From Bradyrhizobium commune (GTDB lineage Bacteria; Pseudomonadota; Alphaproteobacteria; Rhizobiales; Xanthobacteraceae), in the NCBI RefSeq assembly GCF_015624505.1, contig NZ_CP061379.1:5146001-5210000 (forward strand): a stretch of 64,000 nt of DNA, written 5' to 3'. Position 1 is the first letter of the stretch. Each line of letters begins with the position of its first letter. Positions 8,119 to 17,814 of this stretch are shown here, in pieces. The notes beneath the pieces are model-generated. The model made no database searches and was not told where the DNA came from. It saw only the letters and a list, made by a program, of their open reading frames with translations. The position numbers and the translations under genes were made by a program.

Positions 8119-9510
8119 TTACGCCGACCGTCGCACCGCGTTGTCCACCAGCGTCTTGCCGAGCGACCAGATCGCGCCGGGGACCTTGTGGCTGCCGGCG
8201 ATGACGTCGTCGAAGGCGCGCTCGATCCAGTTACAGTCTTCTTCGGTGATGGTGAGCGGCGGCAGCAGCTTGATGGTGTGGCTGCCGTGACCGGCGACCT
8301 GGGTGAGGATCTTGTGATCCTTGAACAGCGGCACGGTGATGAGCTGGCAGAACAGACCCTTGTTGGCAGTCTCCAGCACGTTCCACGACGCCCGCAGGCG
8401 GAGTGACTTCGGCGGCCCGAACTCGATGCCGATCATCAGGCCCTTGCCGCGCACTTCCTTCATCAGCTCGTAGCCGGGCACCATGCGGGTCAGCGCGAGG
8501 CGAAGCTCGGCGCCGCGCTTGGCGGCGGACTCGATCAGCTTCTCGGATTCCATGACATCGAGCGTGGCAATGCCCGCGGCCATCGCCAGATCGTTCTTGG
8601 AGAAGGTCGAGCCGTGCACCACGGCGCGGTCCATCTGGTTGAAGATCTTGTCGAAGATGCTCTTGCGCGTCAGCACGGCGCCGACCGGCACGTGGCCGCC
8701 CGACAGCGACTTCGACAGCAGCACCATGTCGGGCTCGACATTCCAGTGCTCGACCGCAAGGAAGCGGCCGGTGCGGCCCATGCCGGTCTGGATCTCGTCG
8801 GCGACGAACAGCGTTCCGTATTTCTTGCAGAGCGCGGCCGCGCCCGGCAGGAACTCGTCGGTGGGCATGTTGACGCCCTTGCCCTGGATCGGTTCGACGA
8901 CGAAGGCCGCGACCTCGCGGGAGGCCAGCGCCTTTTCCAGCGCAGCGAGATCGTTGAACGGGATCGAGGTGCAGCCCGGCAGCAGCGGCTCGAAGCCGGT
9001 GCGGAAGTTCGAGTCGCCCGTCAGCGACAGCGCACCATAGGTCAGGCCGTGATAGCCGTGGGCGCAATAGACGATGCCCGGCCGGCCGGTAGCGCCGCGG
9101 GCGAACTTGATCGCCGCCTCGACGCATTCGGCGCCGGAATTGGCGAAGAACGCCTTGTCGAGATAGGGAACATATTTCAACAGCCGCTCGGCGAGCACGC
9201 CGGCGAGTACCGACACGTCGAACTGGACGAGATTGGGCAGGTCGGCGTCGATCACGCTTTTCAGCGCCTCGCGCATCACCGGATGATTGCGCCCGATCGC
9301 GAACACGCCAAAGCCGGACAACAGGTCGAGATAGCGCGCGCCCTCGCGGTCGTAGAGGTACTGCCCCTGCCCCTTCTGGAAGCCGACATCGTAGCCGATG
9401 GTCTTGAGGACCCGAACGAACTGCTCGTTCAGGTACCGATTATGCAGGGAGCTGCGCTGGGCCTGTCGGTCCGCGAACAGCTGAGACATGTCTGGATTTG
9501 GACTGTTCAT
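8119..9510 (-). CDS. hpnO: Class III aminotransferase, hopanoid side-chain aminotransferase HpnO
   Basis: 463-residue PLP enzyme of the ornithine/acetylornithine aminotransferase fold. PLP motifs are ANSGAECVEAAIK, the VADEIQTGMGRTG segment with the cofactor Asp, and SKSLSGGHVPVGA containing the Schiff-base Lys. It lacks arginine-pathway neighbours and lies beside hpnN and the hopanoid locus. In Rhodopseudomonas HpnO makes aminobacteriohopanetriol from the ribosyl/formyl hopane intermediate. Function as HpnO rests on family resemblance plus context. It is transcribed away from the DUF2147 gene. Confidence 0.85.
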   Translation of the reverse strand: MNSPNPDMSQLFADRQAQRSSLHNRYLNEQFVRVLKTIGYDVGFQKGQGQYLYDREGARYLDLLSGFGVFAIGRNHPVMREALKSVIDADLPNLVQFDVSVLAGVLAERLLKYVPYLDKAFFANSGAECVEAAIKFARGATGRPGIVYCAHGYHGLTYGALSLTGDSNFRTGFEPLLPGCTSIPFNDLAALEKALASREVAAFVVEPIQGKGVNMPTDEFLPGAAALCKKYGTLFVADEIQTGMGRTGRFLAVEHWNVEPDMVLLSKSLSGGHVPVGAVLTRKSIFDKIFNQMDRAVVHGSTFSKNDLAMAAGIATLDVMESEKLIESAAKRGAELRLALTRMVPGYELMKEVRGKGLMIGIEFGPPKSLRLRASWNVLETANKGLFCQLITVPLFKDHKILTQVAGHGSHTIKLLPPLTITEEDCNWIERAFDDVIAGSHKVPGAIWSLGKTLVDNAVRRSA

Positions 9511-9652
9511 CCGCTACATACTTCGGTTGAGGGCCGCTTCGTCAACTGAAAACGGTCAGTAAACGGAAAAGGGTCTGTACGGCCTTTTGCCCTTTTTCGG
9601 ACCATCTTCGCAAGCACAGCTTTAAACCATGTTGCACCGCCAAGGAACACTC

Positions 9653-10279
9653 ATGCGTTTGGCCATTTTCACCGGAATAATACTGGCTGGCAGTTACACC
9701 AGCCTGACTCCTGCGCTCGCCGCCGATCCTACCGGCGACTGGCGGGTCGCCGACGGCGTCGCCAACGTTCGCGTCGCCCAATGCAACGGCAGCATGTGGG
9801 GTGCGGTTTCCTGGGAAACGCAGCCCGGCGGCCGCGACGAGAACAACCCGGATGTCTCAAAAAAGAACAGGCCGACACTGGGTATGGCGATCCTGATCGA
9901 CATGAAGAAGAAGCCCGGCGCGGAGCAGTGGGAGGGGCAGGTCTACAACGCCAAAGACGGTCAGATGTACAGCGCGACCATCACGCCGGTCGGCACCGAC
10001 CAGATGGAGATCAAGGGCTGCGTGATGGGCTTCCTTTGCGGAGGCGAGACCTGGACCCGGGTCGGCCCGCCAATCCCCTCGAGCGCCGCCAATGCCATGG
10101 CCAAGGGCGCGCCGAAGACCACCGGTGTGGCGCCCAAGGCCGCACCGGTGGCCGCCGCGCCGGCGCCGACAACGGGAGCTCAGAAGAGCACCGCCGCCGC
10201 CAAGCCCGGTCAGAAAGGCACCGCCGATGCTGTCGGCGACATCTGCCTACTCCCTGAGATTGCGGGGTTTGCCCATTAG
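9653..10279 (+). CDS. Exported DUF2147 family protein
   Basis: 208 residues: a cleavable signal peptide ending about SLTPALAAD, then a DUF2147 domain (PTGDWRVADGVANVRVAQC...WGAVSW...GWEGQVYNAKDG-like) and a low-complexity Ala/Pro/Thr tail. The family is periplasmic and of unknown function. The ATG at 9653 with AGGAAC upstream is preferred to the ATG at 9629. Its 3' end overlaps the convergent end of hpnN by 33 bases, so part of the tail is read on both strands. Confidence 0.8.
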   Translation: MRLAIFTGIILAGSYTSLTPALAADPTGDWRVADGVANVRVAQCNGSMWGAVSWETQPGGRDENNPDVSKKNRPTLGMAILIDMKKKPGAEQWEGQVYNAKDGQMYSATITPVGTDQMEIKGCVMGFLCGGETWTRVGPPIPSSAANAMAKGAPKTTGVAPKAAPVAAAPAPTTGAQKSTAAAKPGQKGTADAVGDICLLPEIAGFAH

Positions 10280-12835
10280 GGCCGGCTGGAACAGCAGCAC
10301 TGCCGCGAGCGTCGTCACCAGCGACAGTGCCAGCAGCTTGCCCATGCTGGATGTACCGGGATGGCTCGACAGCCACAGGCTGCCGAACGCGGTCGCGGTC
10401 GTCAGCGCACTGAAAAAGATCGCGCGTGTCAGGCTGGTCTGAAGCAGGTTCGTCCTGCCGGAGCGCCAGGCCACGACATAATAGATCTTGAAGGCGACGC
10501 CGACGCCAAGCAGCAGCGGGAACGCGACGATGTTGGCGAAGTTGAGCGGCAGGCCGATCAACACGCAGATCTCGAGTGTCACCGCGCCCGCAACCAGAAG
10601 CGGCACCAGCGTCATCGCGACGTCGACCAGGCGGCGCAGTGTGATCCACAGCAACAGGCCGATGACCAGAAGCGCGTAGATGCCGGCGTGGACGAACGCG
10701 GCCACCACGGTGTCGCCGGATTTCAGGATTGAGACAGGTCCCCCGATTGCCGTCGGCTCGGCGGCAAGCACGGCTGCCGCGAACTTCCGCAGCGTATCGT
10801 TGTCGTTGGGATCTCCCTTCGGCTGTGCCTCGACGCGGATAATCCCGTCCTTGCTCTTCCAGACATTGACGAGATCGGGCGGCAGCGACTTCAGGGTCAC
10901 CGGCTCGGCCTGCATCGCCCTCCTGAGCTGGTCGAACACGATCTTCATCGGCGTGACGAAGACGTCCTGCGCCTTGTTGCGCGTTGCCTCGTCGGCATTG
11001 GCGAGCTTTTCGAGCGCGTCCGCGAGATGCCGCGAGGCGACCGCACCCGAACCCTTGGCGTCGCCGGCGGTCCTGCGCAGATTGTCGACCGAGGATTTCA
11101 GCGACTCGACGTTTTCCTGGTCGGACGGTGCCGCGTCGACCTGGTCCGGGTTGAGCGCGGGATTCAGCGCCTTGGCGCCCTGCGCGATCAGCTTCAGCTT
11201 CGGCTGCTGGTCCTCCGGTACGAAGCTGTCGAGCGACATGACCCGCAGCACTTCCGGCACCTTCTCGAGCCTGGCCTCGACCTGCTTGGCCTGCTCTTCC
11301 GTGGTGACCATCACGTTGATGGCATTGGCGCCGGTGTTGGGATCCTTGCGCAGGTCGAGGAAGGTCGCGATCGATTCCGCCTTCGGGTTGCGCAGGTTCA
11401 TCGGGTTGAAGTCGAACTTCATGAAGTAGAGCAGCGGCAGGCCGGCGAGCGCAAGCAGCAGCGTGCCACCCACGACCAGTACGCGATACTTCTCCAGGAA
11501 GTGGTCGAGCGGTGCCAGGAAGGCGTAGCCGACCGGCTCCTTCTCGCCGGGCGGGTTGAGAAGCTTCAACAGCGCCGGCAGCACCGTGATGCTCGAGATA
11601 AACGCGACCAGCATGCCGACACCAGCGATCTGGCCGAGCTCGGAGATGCCCTTGTAGGCGGTCGGCAGGAAGCAGAGGAAGCCCGCTGCCGTCGCCATCG
11701 CCGCGAGCGACAGCGGCACCGCCGAGCGCTTCGCCGCCAGCACCAGCGCGCCGGAGAGATCGTCGTGCTTGTAGCGCTCCGAACGGTAGCGAACGCTGTA
11801 CTGGATGCCGAAATCGACGCCGAGACCGACGAACAGCACTGCAAACGCAATCGACAGCAGATTGAGCGAGCCGACCATCATCAGGCCGGCCGCGGTTGTC
11901 AGCGCAAGACCGACGAAGAGATTGACGAACACGGCAAAGATGATCTTCGAGGAGTGCAACGCCAGCCACAGGATCAAGAGCACGACGAGGACGGTGCCGA
12001 CGCCGTTGACGAGGGCGCCTTCCTGGACGGTGGCGTATTCCTCGTTCGCAATCGGCACCGGGCCGGTCAGGCGCACCCGCGCCTGGTATTTGGTCGGGAA
12101 ATCCAGGTCGGAAGCGGCCTTGCGGATCGCGTCGGTTGCGCCCTTGCCGGGCTCGAGCGCGTTGTAGTCGAGGACCGGCTTGAACTCGATGAAGGCGCGC
12201 TTGTCCGCATCCGACAGCGGCTGGTCGCTGACGAGCTCGCGCCAGGAGAAGCTCGCATTGCCCTTGTTGAGCACGGTCTCGACCGTCTGGGCGATCTGGT
12301 TGAAGGGCCGCTCGGTGTTGTCGAGCTTGACCTGGCCGCGCTTGACGCCGGCAAGCCCGGTCTCAAGCGCGCCGGTCAGGCCGCGGATCGACGGATCTCC
12401 CGCCATGATCTCGATCAGCGGTGCTGCGGATTCAAACTGGCTGATGGTCTTGCCGACTTCCTCGGTCGGCAGGAACAAGAGGCCGTTCTTCTCGAAGAAC
12501 TCGCCGGTGCCGAGCTGCTGCATCGACTGGAAGTCGGCCTTGTTGTCTTTCAGCTTTGCATAGAGCGCATCAGCGGCCGCGGTCGCCATCTCCGGCGTCT
12601 TGGCCTCGACCACCGCGAGAATCGTCGCGTCGCGGTCGAAGGCACGGTCGAATTGCTGGTCGCGCTGGCGCCAGTCCAGATTCTGGTCAATCAGCGAATT
12701 GATGTCGGTGTTGATGGCAAAGTGCTGGGACGTGTAATAGCCCGCCCCCACTGCCAGCAGGAGCCCGAGCACGACGACGAGAGAGGCAAACCGGGTACAG
12801 GCCCTGACGATGGCAACGACTACGCTTTGCAGCAC
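10247..12835 (-). CDS. hpnN: Hopanoid transporter HpnN (RND/MMPL family)
   Basis: 862 residues with the RND exporter layout: one N-terminal membrane helix, a large periplasmic loop (about 35-280), a block of five helices (about 285-425), another helix near 450, a second periplasmic loop (about 475-690) and a last block of helices. The GLGVDFGIQYSVRYR segment is the typical TM4 region. In Rhodopseudomonas palustris HpnN moves hopanoids to the outer membrane. The call is supported by its position between hpnO and ispH-hpnH. Start is GTG at 12835. Confidence 0.88.
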   Translation of the reverse strand: MLQSVVVAIVRACTRFASLVVVLGLLLAVGAGYYTSQHFAINTDINSLIDQNLDWRQRDQQFDRAFDRDATILAVVEAKTPEMATAAADALYAKLKDNKADFQSMQQLGTGEFFEKNGLLFLPTEEVGKTISQFESAAPLIEIMAGDPSIRGLTGALETGLAGVKRGQVKLDNTERPFNQIAQTVETVLNKGNASFSWRELVSDQPLSDADKRAFIEFKPVLDYNALEPGKGATDAIRKAASDLDFPTKYQARVRLTGPVPIANEEYATVQEGALVNGVGTVLVVLLILWLALHSSKIIFAVFVNLFVGLALTTAAGLMMVGSLNLLSIAFAVLFVGLGVDFGIQYSVRYRSERYKHDDLSGALVLAAKRSAVPLSLAAMATAAGFLCFLPTAYKGISELGQIAGVGMLVAFISSITVLPALLKLLNPPGEKEPVGYAFLAPLDHFLEKYRVLVVGGTLLLALAGLPLLYFMKFDFNPMNLRNPKAESIATFLDLRKDPNTGANAINVMVTTEEQAKQVEARLEKVPEVLRVMSLDSFVPEDQQPKLKLIAQGAKALNPALNPDQVDAAPSDQENVESLKSSVDNLRRTAGDAKGSGAVASRHLADALEKLANADEATRNKAQDVFVTPMKIVFDQLRRAMQAEPVTLKSLPPDLVNVWKSKDGIIRVEAQPKGDPNDNDTLRKFAAAVLAAEPTAIGGPVSILKSGDTVVAAFVHAGIYALLVIGLLLWITLRRLVDVAMTLVPLLVAGAVTLEICVLIGLPLNFANIVAFPLLLGVGVAFKIYYVVAWRSGRTNLLQTSLTRAIFFSALTTATAFGSLWLSSHPGTSSMGKLLALSLVTTLAAVLLFQPALMGKPRNLRE

Positions 12836-13295
12836 ATCTTTTCTTTCTAGTGTTAACAGCTTGCCGGAAACGCCCGCTGTTTAGCGGAGTTCCCGGGCGA
12901 AACCTATTGCCGTTTTGGGTCGTTCTCGCCGGAACAAGGTTCGAGGTAAACGGCGGCAGACGATGGAAAAATCATGCGGGGCGGCCGGTATAGCCGGGGA
13001 GTTGAGGCGGGAAAGTGACGAAGCGGTGAGCACAAATGTCGCCGGTTTGCTCACGCGGCCCTCCATACTATGGTACCCTAAAATTCATCCCGCCGGGAGC
13101 CCAGGGTTCATTCCTCCTTTCCTTACTGCCGATTTTTTGACACAAAGTGCTGTACCTGCATGCGCCGGGCTCAGGTTGGGTGGGCGGTTACCGCGGTCGC
13201 GGAACCAATGGTGCGGATATTGCAGCGTTGGCCAGTTATCGGGGTCCGCCGGGGACAATTGAGCGGATTGGTGCAATTTGCGTGATGGGCGTCCA
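12836..13295. other. Divergent intergenic region between hpnN and ispH
   Basis: 460 bases with no convincing gene; short reading frames here are compositionally random. It must hold the promoters of both hpnN and ispH-hpnH. A TTGACA hexamer occurs at 13137-13142 but no good -10 is spaced from it. No riboswitch-like structure was recognised. Confidence 0.45.
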
Positions 13296-14222
13296 ATGGA
13301 AGTTTATCTAGCGCAGCCGCGCGGCTTTTGCGCGGGCGTGGTGCGCGCAATCGAGATCGTGGAAAAGGCCCTCGAGAAGTACGGGCCGCCGGTCTACGTG
13401 CGCCATGAGATCGTGCACAACAAATACGTCGTCGAGAGCCTGAAGGCCAAGGGCGCGATCTTCGTCGAGGAGCTGTCCGAGGTTCCGCCGAAGGCAGTGA
13501 CCGTTTTCAGCGCCCATGGCGTCGCCCGCAGCGTCGAGGAGGAGGCCGCGGCACGCGACCTTCCGGTGCTGAACGCCACCTGCCCCCTGGTCACGAAAGT
13601 TCACAATCAGGGGAAGCGGTACATCACCAAGGGCCGCACGCTGATCCTGATTGGACACGCCGGCCATCCCGAGGTCGAGGGCACGATGGGCCAGGTTCCC
13701 GGGCCCGTCCTGCTGGTTCAGAGCGTTGCAGAAGTTAACGCGCTGACGCTGCCGGCGGACACGCCGGTCGCCTACATCACCCAGACCACGTTGTCGGTCG
13801 ATGACACCAGGGACATTATCGGCGCCCTCCAGGCCCGTTTTACAGATATTCAAGGCCCGGACATCCGGGATATCTGCTATGCGACACAGAACCGCCAATC
13901 TGCGGTAAGGGACTTGAGCAAGCTGGTCGACGTGATCTTGGTGGTGGGCGCTGCCAATAGCTCGAATTCGAACCGGCTCCGCGAAATCGGCACAGAGGCT
14001 GGCGTCGCGAGTTATCTGATCGCCGATGGCCGCGAGCTCAATCCGGAGTGGTTGAAAGGTGCCAGAACCGTCGGTCTTACGGCCGGCGCCTCGGCGCCCG
14101 AGGTGTTGGTGGATGACGTGATCGAAGCACTGCGGCGGATCGGACCGGTGACGGTGTCGGTGCTCCCGGGCCGCGAGGAAAACATCGAATTCAGGCTTCC
14201 GGCCCAACTGGCTGCGAGCTGA
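13296..14222 (+). CDS. ispH: 4-hydroxy-3-methylbut-2-enyl diphosphate reductase (IspH/LytB)
   Basis: 308 residues. IspH makes IPP and DMAPP in the last step of the MEP pathway and carries an iron-sulfur cluster. The three cluster cysteines are visible in PRGFCAGV (near residue 12), [11 protein letters not shown] and [10 protein letters not shown], along with the HEIVHN and SAHGV histidine motifs and the late SSNSNRL/ASAPE segments. The ATG at 13296 gives the family's standard N-terminus ([14 protein letters not shown]); an upstream in-frame TTG is disregarded. It is 35 bases upstream of hpnH, so the isoprenoid supply is coupled to hopanoid synthesis. Confidence 0.95.
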   Translation: MEVYLAQPRGFCAGVVRAIEIVEKALEKYGPPVYVRHEIVHNKYVVESLKAKGAIFVEELSEVPPKAVTVFSAHGVARSVEEEAAARDLPVLNATCPLVTKVHNQGKRYITKGRTLILIGHAGHPEVEGTMGQVPGPVLLVQSVAEVNALTLPADTPVAYITQTTLSVDDTRDIIGALQARFTDIQGPDIRDICYATQNRQSAVRDLSKLVDVILVVGAANSSNSNRLREIGTEAGVASYLIADGRELNPEWLKGARTVGLTAGASAPEVLVDDVIEALRRIGPVTVSVLPGREENIEFRLPAQLAAS

Positions 14223-14257
14223 CCTACCCGAATTCCAAGCCCAGAAAGAAACCTGTA

Positions 14258-15418
14258 ATGGCAATCCCCTTCTTCAAGGAAATGCGTATCGGCGGCTATT
14301 TGCTCAAGCAGAAACTGCTTGGCCGCAAACGCTATCCTCTCGTGCTGATGCTGGAGCCGCTGTTCCGCTGCAACCTCGCCTGCGTCGGCTGCGGCAAGAT
14401 CGACTACCCCGATGCGATCCTCAACCGCCGCATGACGGCGCAGGAGTGCTGGGACGCGGCCGACGAATGCGGCGCGCCGATGGTGGCGATCCCCGGCGGC
14501 GAGCCGCTGATCCACAAGGAGATCGGCGAGATCGTGCGCGGCCTCGTCGCGCGCAAGAAGTTCGTCTCGCTCTGCACCAACGCGCTGCTGCTCGAGAAGA
14601 AGCTCGATCTGTTCGAGCCCTCGCCGTACCTGTTCTTCTCGGTCCATCTCGACGGCCTCAAGGAGCATCACGACAAGGCGGTGTCGCAGCAGGGCGTGTT
14701 CGACCGCGCCGTCTCCGCGATCAAGGCGGCGAAGGCGCGCGGCTTCACCGTCAACGTCAACGCCACCATCTTCGACGGCCATCCGGCCGAGGAGATCGCG
14801 AAGTTCCTCGACCTCACCGTCGAGCTCGGCGTCGGCGTCTCGATGTCGCCCGGCTACGCCTATGAGCGCGCGCCGGACCAGGAGCACTTCCTCAACCGCA
14901 CCAAGACCAAAAAACTGTTCCGCGACGTCTTTGCGATGGGCAAGGGCAAGAAGTGGAACTTCATGCATTCCGGCCTGTTCCTCGACTTCCTCGCCGGCAA
15001 CCAGGAATACGAGTGCACGCCGTGGGGCATGCCCGCGCGCAATATCTTCGGCTGGCAGAAGCCCTGCTATTTGCTCGGTGAAGGCTACGCCAAGACCTTC
15101 AAGGAGCTGATGGACACCACCGACTGGGAGACCTACGGCACCGGCAAGTACGAGAAGTGCGCCGACTGTATGGCCCATTGCGGCTACGAGCCGACGGCAG
15201 CGACCGCAGCGCTGAACAACCCGATCAAGGCGATGTGGGTGTCGCTGCGCGGCATCAGGACCTCAGGCCCGATGGTGCCGGAGATCGACATGTCGAAGCA
15301 GCGTCCGGCGCAGTATATCTTCTCGGCGGAAGTGCAGAAGCGCCTGTCGGAGATCCGCAAGGACGAGGCCGAGGCTGCACAGGCGAAGGCGGCGCGGAAG
15401 GCTTCGACCGCCGCGTAA
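14258..15418 (+). CDS. hpnH: Adenosyl-hopene transferase HpnH (radical SAM)
   Basis: 386 residues. The radical SAM cluster motif C38-x3-C42-x2-C45 (FRCNLACVGCG) is followed by the GGEPL motif. The C-terminus has a DUF3463-type cysteine region (CxxCMAHCGYEP). HpnH joins the 5'-deoxyadenosyl group to diploptene to give adenosylhopane, the first step of side-chain building. It is downstream of ispH and followed by a strong terminator. Confidence 0.94.
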   Translation: MAIPFFKEMRIGGYLLKQKLLGRKRYPLVLMLEPLFRCNLACVGCGKIDYPDAILNRRMTAQECWDAADECGAPMVAIPGGEPLIHKEIGEIVRGLVARKKFVSLCTNALLLEKKLDLFEPSPYLFFSVHLDGLKEHHDKAVSQQGVFDRAVSAIKAAKARGFTVNVNATIFDGHPAEEIAKFLDLTVELGVGVSMSPGYAYERAPDQEHFLNRTKTKKLFRDVFAMGKGKKWNFMHSGLFLDFLAGNQEYECTPWGMPARNIFGWQKPCYLLGEGYAKTFKELMDTTDWETYGTGKYEKCADCMAHCGYEPTAATAALNNPIKAMWVSLRGIRTSGPMVPEIDMSKQRPAQYIFSAEVQKRLSEIRKDEAEAAQAKAARKASTAA

Positions 15419-15442
15419 GCGCGCAAGCCGGCAGCAACGAAC

Positions 15443-15478
15443 AAGGCCCGGTCGCCAATGGCGGCCGGGCCTTTTTTT
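15443..15478 (+). terminator. Rho-independent terminator after hpnH
   Basis: A long hairpin (15443-15456 with 15460-15473, three-base loop, one G:U pair) is followed by a run of seven T. It ends the ispH-hpnH unit. Confidence 0.9.
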
Positions 15479-15579
15479 GTTCTTTTGTCCGGCTCAAGTC
15501 CAGGGGAAGCGCAGAGTCAACGCACGGACTGCGCTCCCTGCCCTCATTGCCGTGTCGGACGGGACCGAGCCCCTGCAAA

Positions 15580-15822
15580 AAGTCGAAAACAACCCCATGC
15601 ACAGTAGAAGCACGTCCGCCGAACGGCACCAGGTCCGTCCGATCGAGCCATTGCCGCGTCGCGCAAATCATTGGCAAATCGGCAATGGCCAGGGATTCCG
15701 CAGTGCTGTGTCGCAATTCGAGGCGCGCGGCCAGTTCACGCGCAATCAAACGCCGGCTCACATTTTCGTATTTTACGAATCCGATTTGACCCGTCGGGCA
15801 AAACAGTGGCATTATGCCATCG
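15580..15822 (+). repeat. Dispersed intergenic repeat, copy 1
   Basis: Begins with gaaaacaaccccatgcacag and ends with a block reading ttttacgaatccgatttgac, then cgtcgggcaaaacagtggca. Both end blocks recur near 35381-35506 with a shorter interior. The element is noncoding and marks the edge of the accessory stretch after hpnH. Confidence 0.7.
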
Positions 15823-16161
15823 TGGCCCTTCGGAAGCGGAAACGGCCATTCGCCGCAGGCGACGCGCGGAGTCCCCGCCTTCGCGATATCCAACCTCCGG
15901 GCAAACAGTGCGATAGGCGAATCGCGTGCCTGTCACTGCAATTGCCCTGTCTCACTTCAGGGGTGCAGTCCTTGGGTGTCACCGTAATTCCGGGCACGCC
16001 GAACACAGGCGATGCGGCGCCCGCAGCGCCGCATCCTGGCCTCAGCGGCGCGCGATACGCGCCGCCCGGTGAAGACGACGACCACGGGATTGTCGCAGAA
16101 CGTGCCGAACGCCGGCCAGATGGCACCATCGGGATGCGTTCGTTACGGACCAGGGCAGGCG
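15823..16161. other. Intergenic stretch before the YiiX-like gene
   Basis: 339 bases where no gene can be supported. The sequence has the high GC of the genome but no reading frame with recognisable protein character. Confidence 0.4.
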
Positions 16162-17547
16162 TTACGGGCCGGGCGGGTCGGACCGATGCCTGTCAAATGC
16201 CTCGCCAATCGCGAGCACGGCGGCGATCTGCTCTTCGATCGCCGCGTCCGCGTTTAAAGGCTTCAGCATCGTCACGAACTGGAGACCGGTGAAGCACCTG
16301 GCCAGCAACGCCCGCAATTCGAACCGTGGATCATCGTCCGGGTGGACGGCTCTGTCTTTCAGGGCTGACGCCAATCTTTCCCGAATGCTGTCGATTTCGT
16401 CGAATATGGGTGCGACGCTTCCGCGGATCTCTGCGATGGAATCGACCAAGCTCTTGAGCTCTGTTGGATGGTCGTGGTCGGCGAAGTACCGGGCCAAGAG
16501 GAGGAGCCGCTGCAAGTTCATCGCGAAATCGGTCAACAGCTTGAGCGCCATGTTTGCGATCAGCGTGTTGAGCTGCAGCTGACGATCCCGGAACATGTCC
16601 CGGTCGGCCCGGTTTTCCGCGGCAAATGACGGCGGGGCGGGCGGGTCCAGCGGCCGCGCGATGAACGAGGCTATCCTGGGGAGGTGACTCCAGGGGTCCT
16701 TCCCTGTCCGCCGCGTCAGCAGCTCGATTTGCTCGTCGATATCACGGCACGCGTTGAGGTCCTCCAGCAGCGCACGAAAGTAGGCTAGCGCCGGCGGGAA
16801 AAACGCGTTTGCCGCCTGGGTGAGAATGAACTCGGAATCGTTGGCCTTCACGATCGCGTCCAGGTGCTGCTCCGCGAGCTGTCGTTGCCTTGGCACGTCT
16901 GACGCCCTTTGTCTCGCGCGCTCGATGATGGCGGCGAGTGTCGGATCCTGCTCGAGGCTGGACAGGTCGGGCAGCGGCTCGGGTTCAGGCTCGAGCAGAT
17001 CGGCGAGCTTGAACGTGGTCCAGCCCGGTTCGAGGCTGAGGCGCGCCAGATCGACCGGCAGGGTTTTTTCAGCGGCACGCCGCCCGAACTCCGGATAGCC
17101 CAGTCCCTGGAAGACGCGGGAGACGAATTCGGAACAGAACAGGTGGAAGGCTTCGCGACCGGCCGGCTTCGGCAGCATGAACTTCCAGTTGTAGCGCGCA
17201 CCATAGTAGTACCTGGCCCCTCTGAATACGTCGTCGAGCCTGGTTCGGTCTTTCGGCCGCAGGACGAGGCCGCTCGCCATTTCGATGTTCTCCAGGAATT
17301 TCTGGAGAGACTTGATTCTCACGCCGTCCTCGGTGAGAGACTCGGCAATGAGATCCCCGCCAAGGCTGAGCGCTACGTGACTGAACGACGAGCGCGGCGT
17401 AAGCCGGACCACGGCCTGGAGGAGACGGTTGATGCGCGGCATGACCTTCTGGGGCGACGTGACGAGCAAGATGTCTCCCGGGAGCAGGATGCGCTCGTTG
17501 TCAGCGACTTGACGGTCGGACTGCACTGCTGCGCCGTCGTTTGTCAT
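16162..17547 (-). CDS. YiiX-like permuted NlpC/P60 cysteine hydrolase with helical C-terminal region
   Basis: 461 residues. The N-terminal ~170 residues match the YiiX/YebB-type permuted papain fold: an LLPGDILLV opening, catalytic-type H57 in SSFSHVALSLGGD, and C138 in HLFCSEFVSRVFQGLGYP. This fold hydrolyses amide or ester bonds in peptides or lipids. The remaining ~290 residues are mainly helical with no recognised domain, making the protein much longer than a plain YiiX hydrolase. No signal peptide is seen. It lies in the accessory insert between hpnH and hpnG. Confidence 0.75.
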   Translation of the reverse strand: MTNDGAAVQSDRQVADNERILLPGDILLVTSPQKVMPRINRLLQAVVRLTPRSSFSHVALSLGGDLIAESLTEDGVRIKSLQKFLENIEMASGLVLRPKDRTRLDDVFRGARYYYGARYNWKFMLPKPAGREAFHLFCSEFVSRVFQGLGYPEFGRRAAEKTLPVDLARLSLEPGWTTFKLADLLEPEPEPLPDLSSLEQDPTLAAIIERARQRASDVPRQRQLAEQHLDAIVKANDSEFILTQAANAFFPPALAYFRALLEDLNACRDIDEQIELLTRRTGKDPWSHLPRIASFIARPLDPPAPPSFAAENRADRDMFRDRQLQLNTLIANMALKLLTDFAMNLQRLLLLARYFADHDHPTELKSLVDSIAEIRGSVAPIFDEIDSIRERLASALKDRAVHPDDDPRFELRALLARCFTGLQFVTMLKPLNADAAIEEQIAAVLAIGEAFDRHRSDPPGP

Positions 17548-17727
17548 GCCAAGCCTGCCTGCATCTTGCCGAGACTTTCACGAGAGCAGCCATTCTAGTC
17601 GAGGTTGTGTCGATTTTCGGGCCAAATGGCCGCAGCGAAGCTGCGTTCGTGGCGTGCGGCGGTTCTGTTGCCGTCGGACGAAACACGCCTGAACCATCCC
17701 AAAACCAGATTGTCCGGGAGTAACGAG

Positions 17728-17791
17728 TAACGGTGACAGTGCACTAAACTAATTAGTGCACTGTCACCGTAACTTAGCACTGTCACCGTAA
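17728..17791. repeat. Palindromic cluster of RAYT-associated 20-base repeats
   Basis: A forward copy (17728-17748) and an inverted copy (17753-17772) of ttacggtgacagtgcactaa form a near-perfect palindrome, followed by a third, shortened inverted copy (17774-17791). The same unit bounds the transposase element at 18464-19223, so this is probably a transposase-less derivative. Confidence 0.8.
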
Positions 17792-17814
17792 CTCCACCGT
17801 AACTCTATCTCGTC

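Noticed and set aside
12915-13262. 115-codon frame upstream of ispH
   Set aside because: No recognisable features; it occupies the divergent promoter region.
15477-16292. 271-codon plus-strand frame after hpnH
   Set aside because: It runs through the hpnH terminator tail and the dispersed repeat, and no protein family is apparent.
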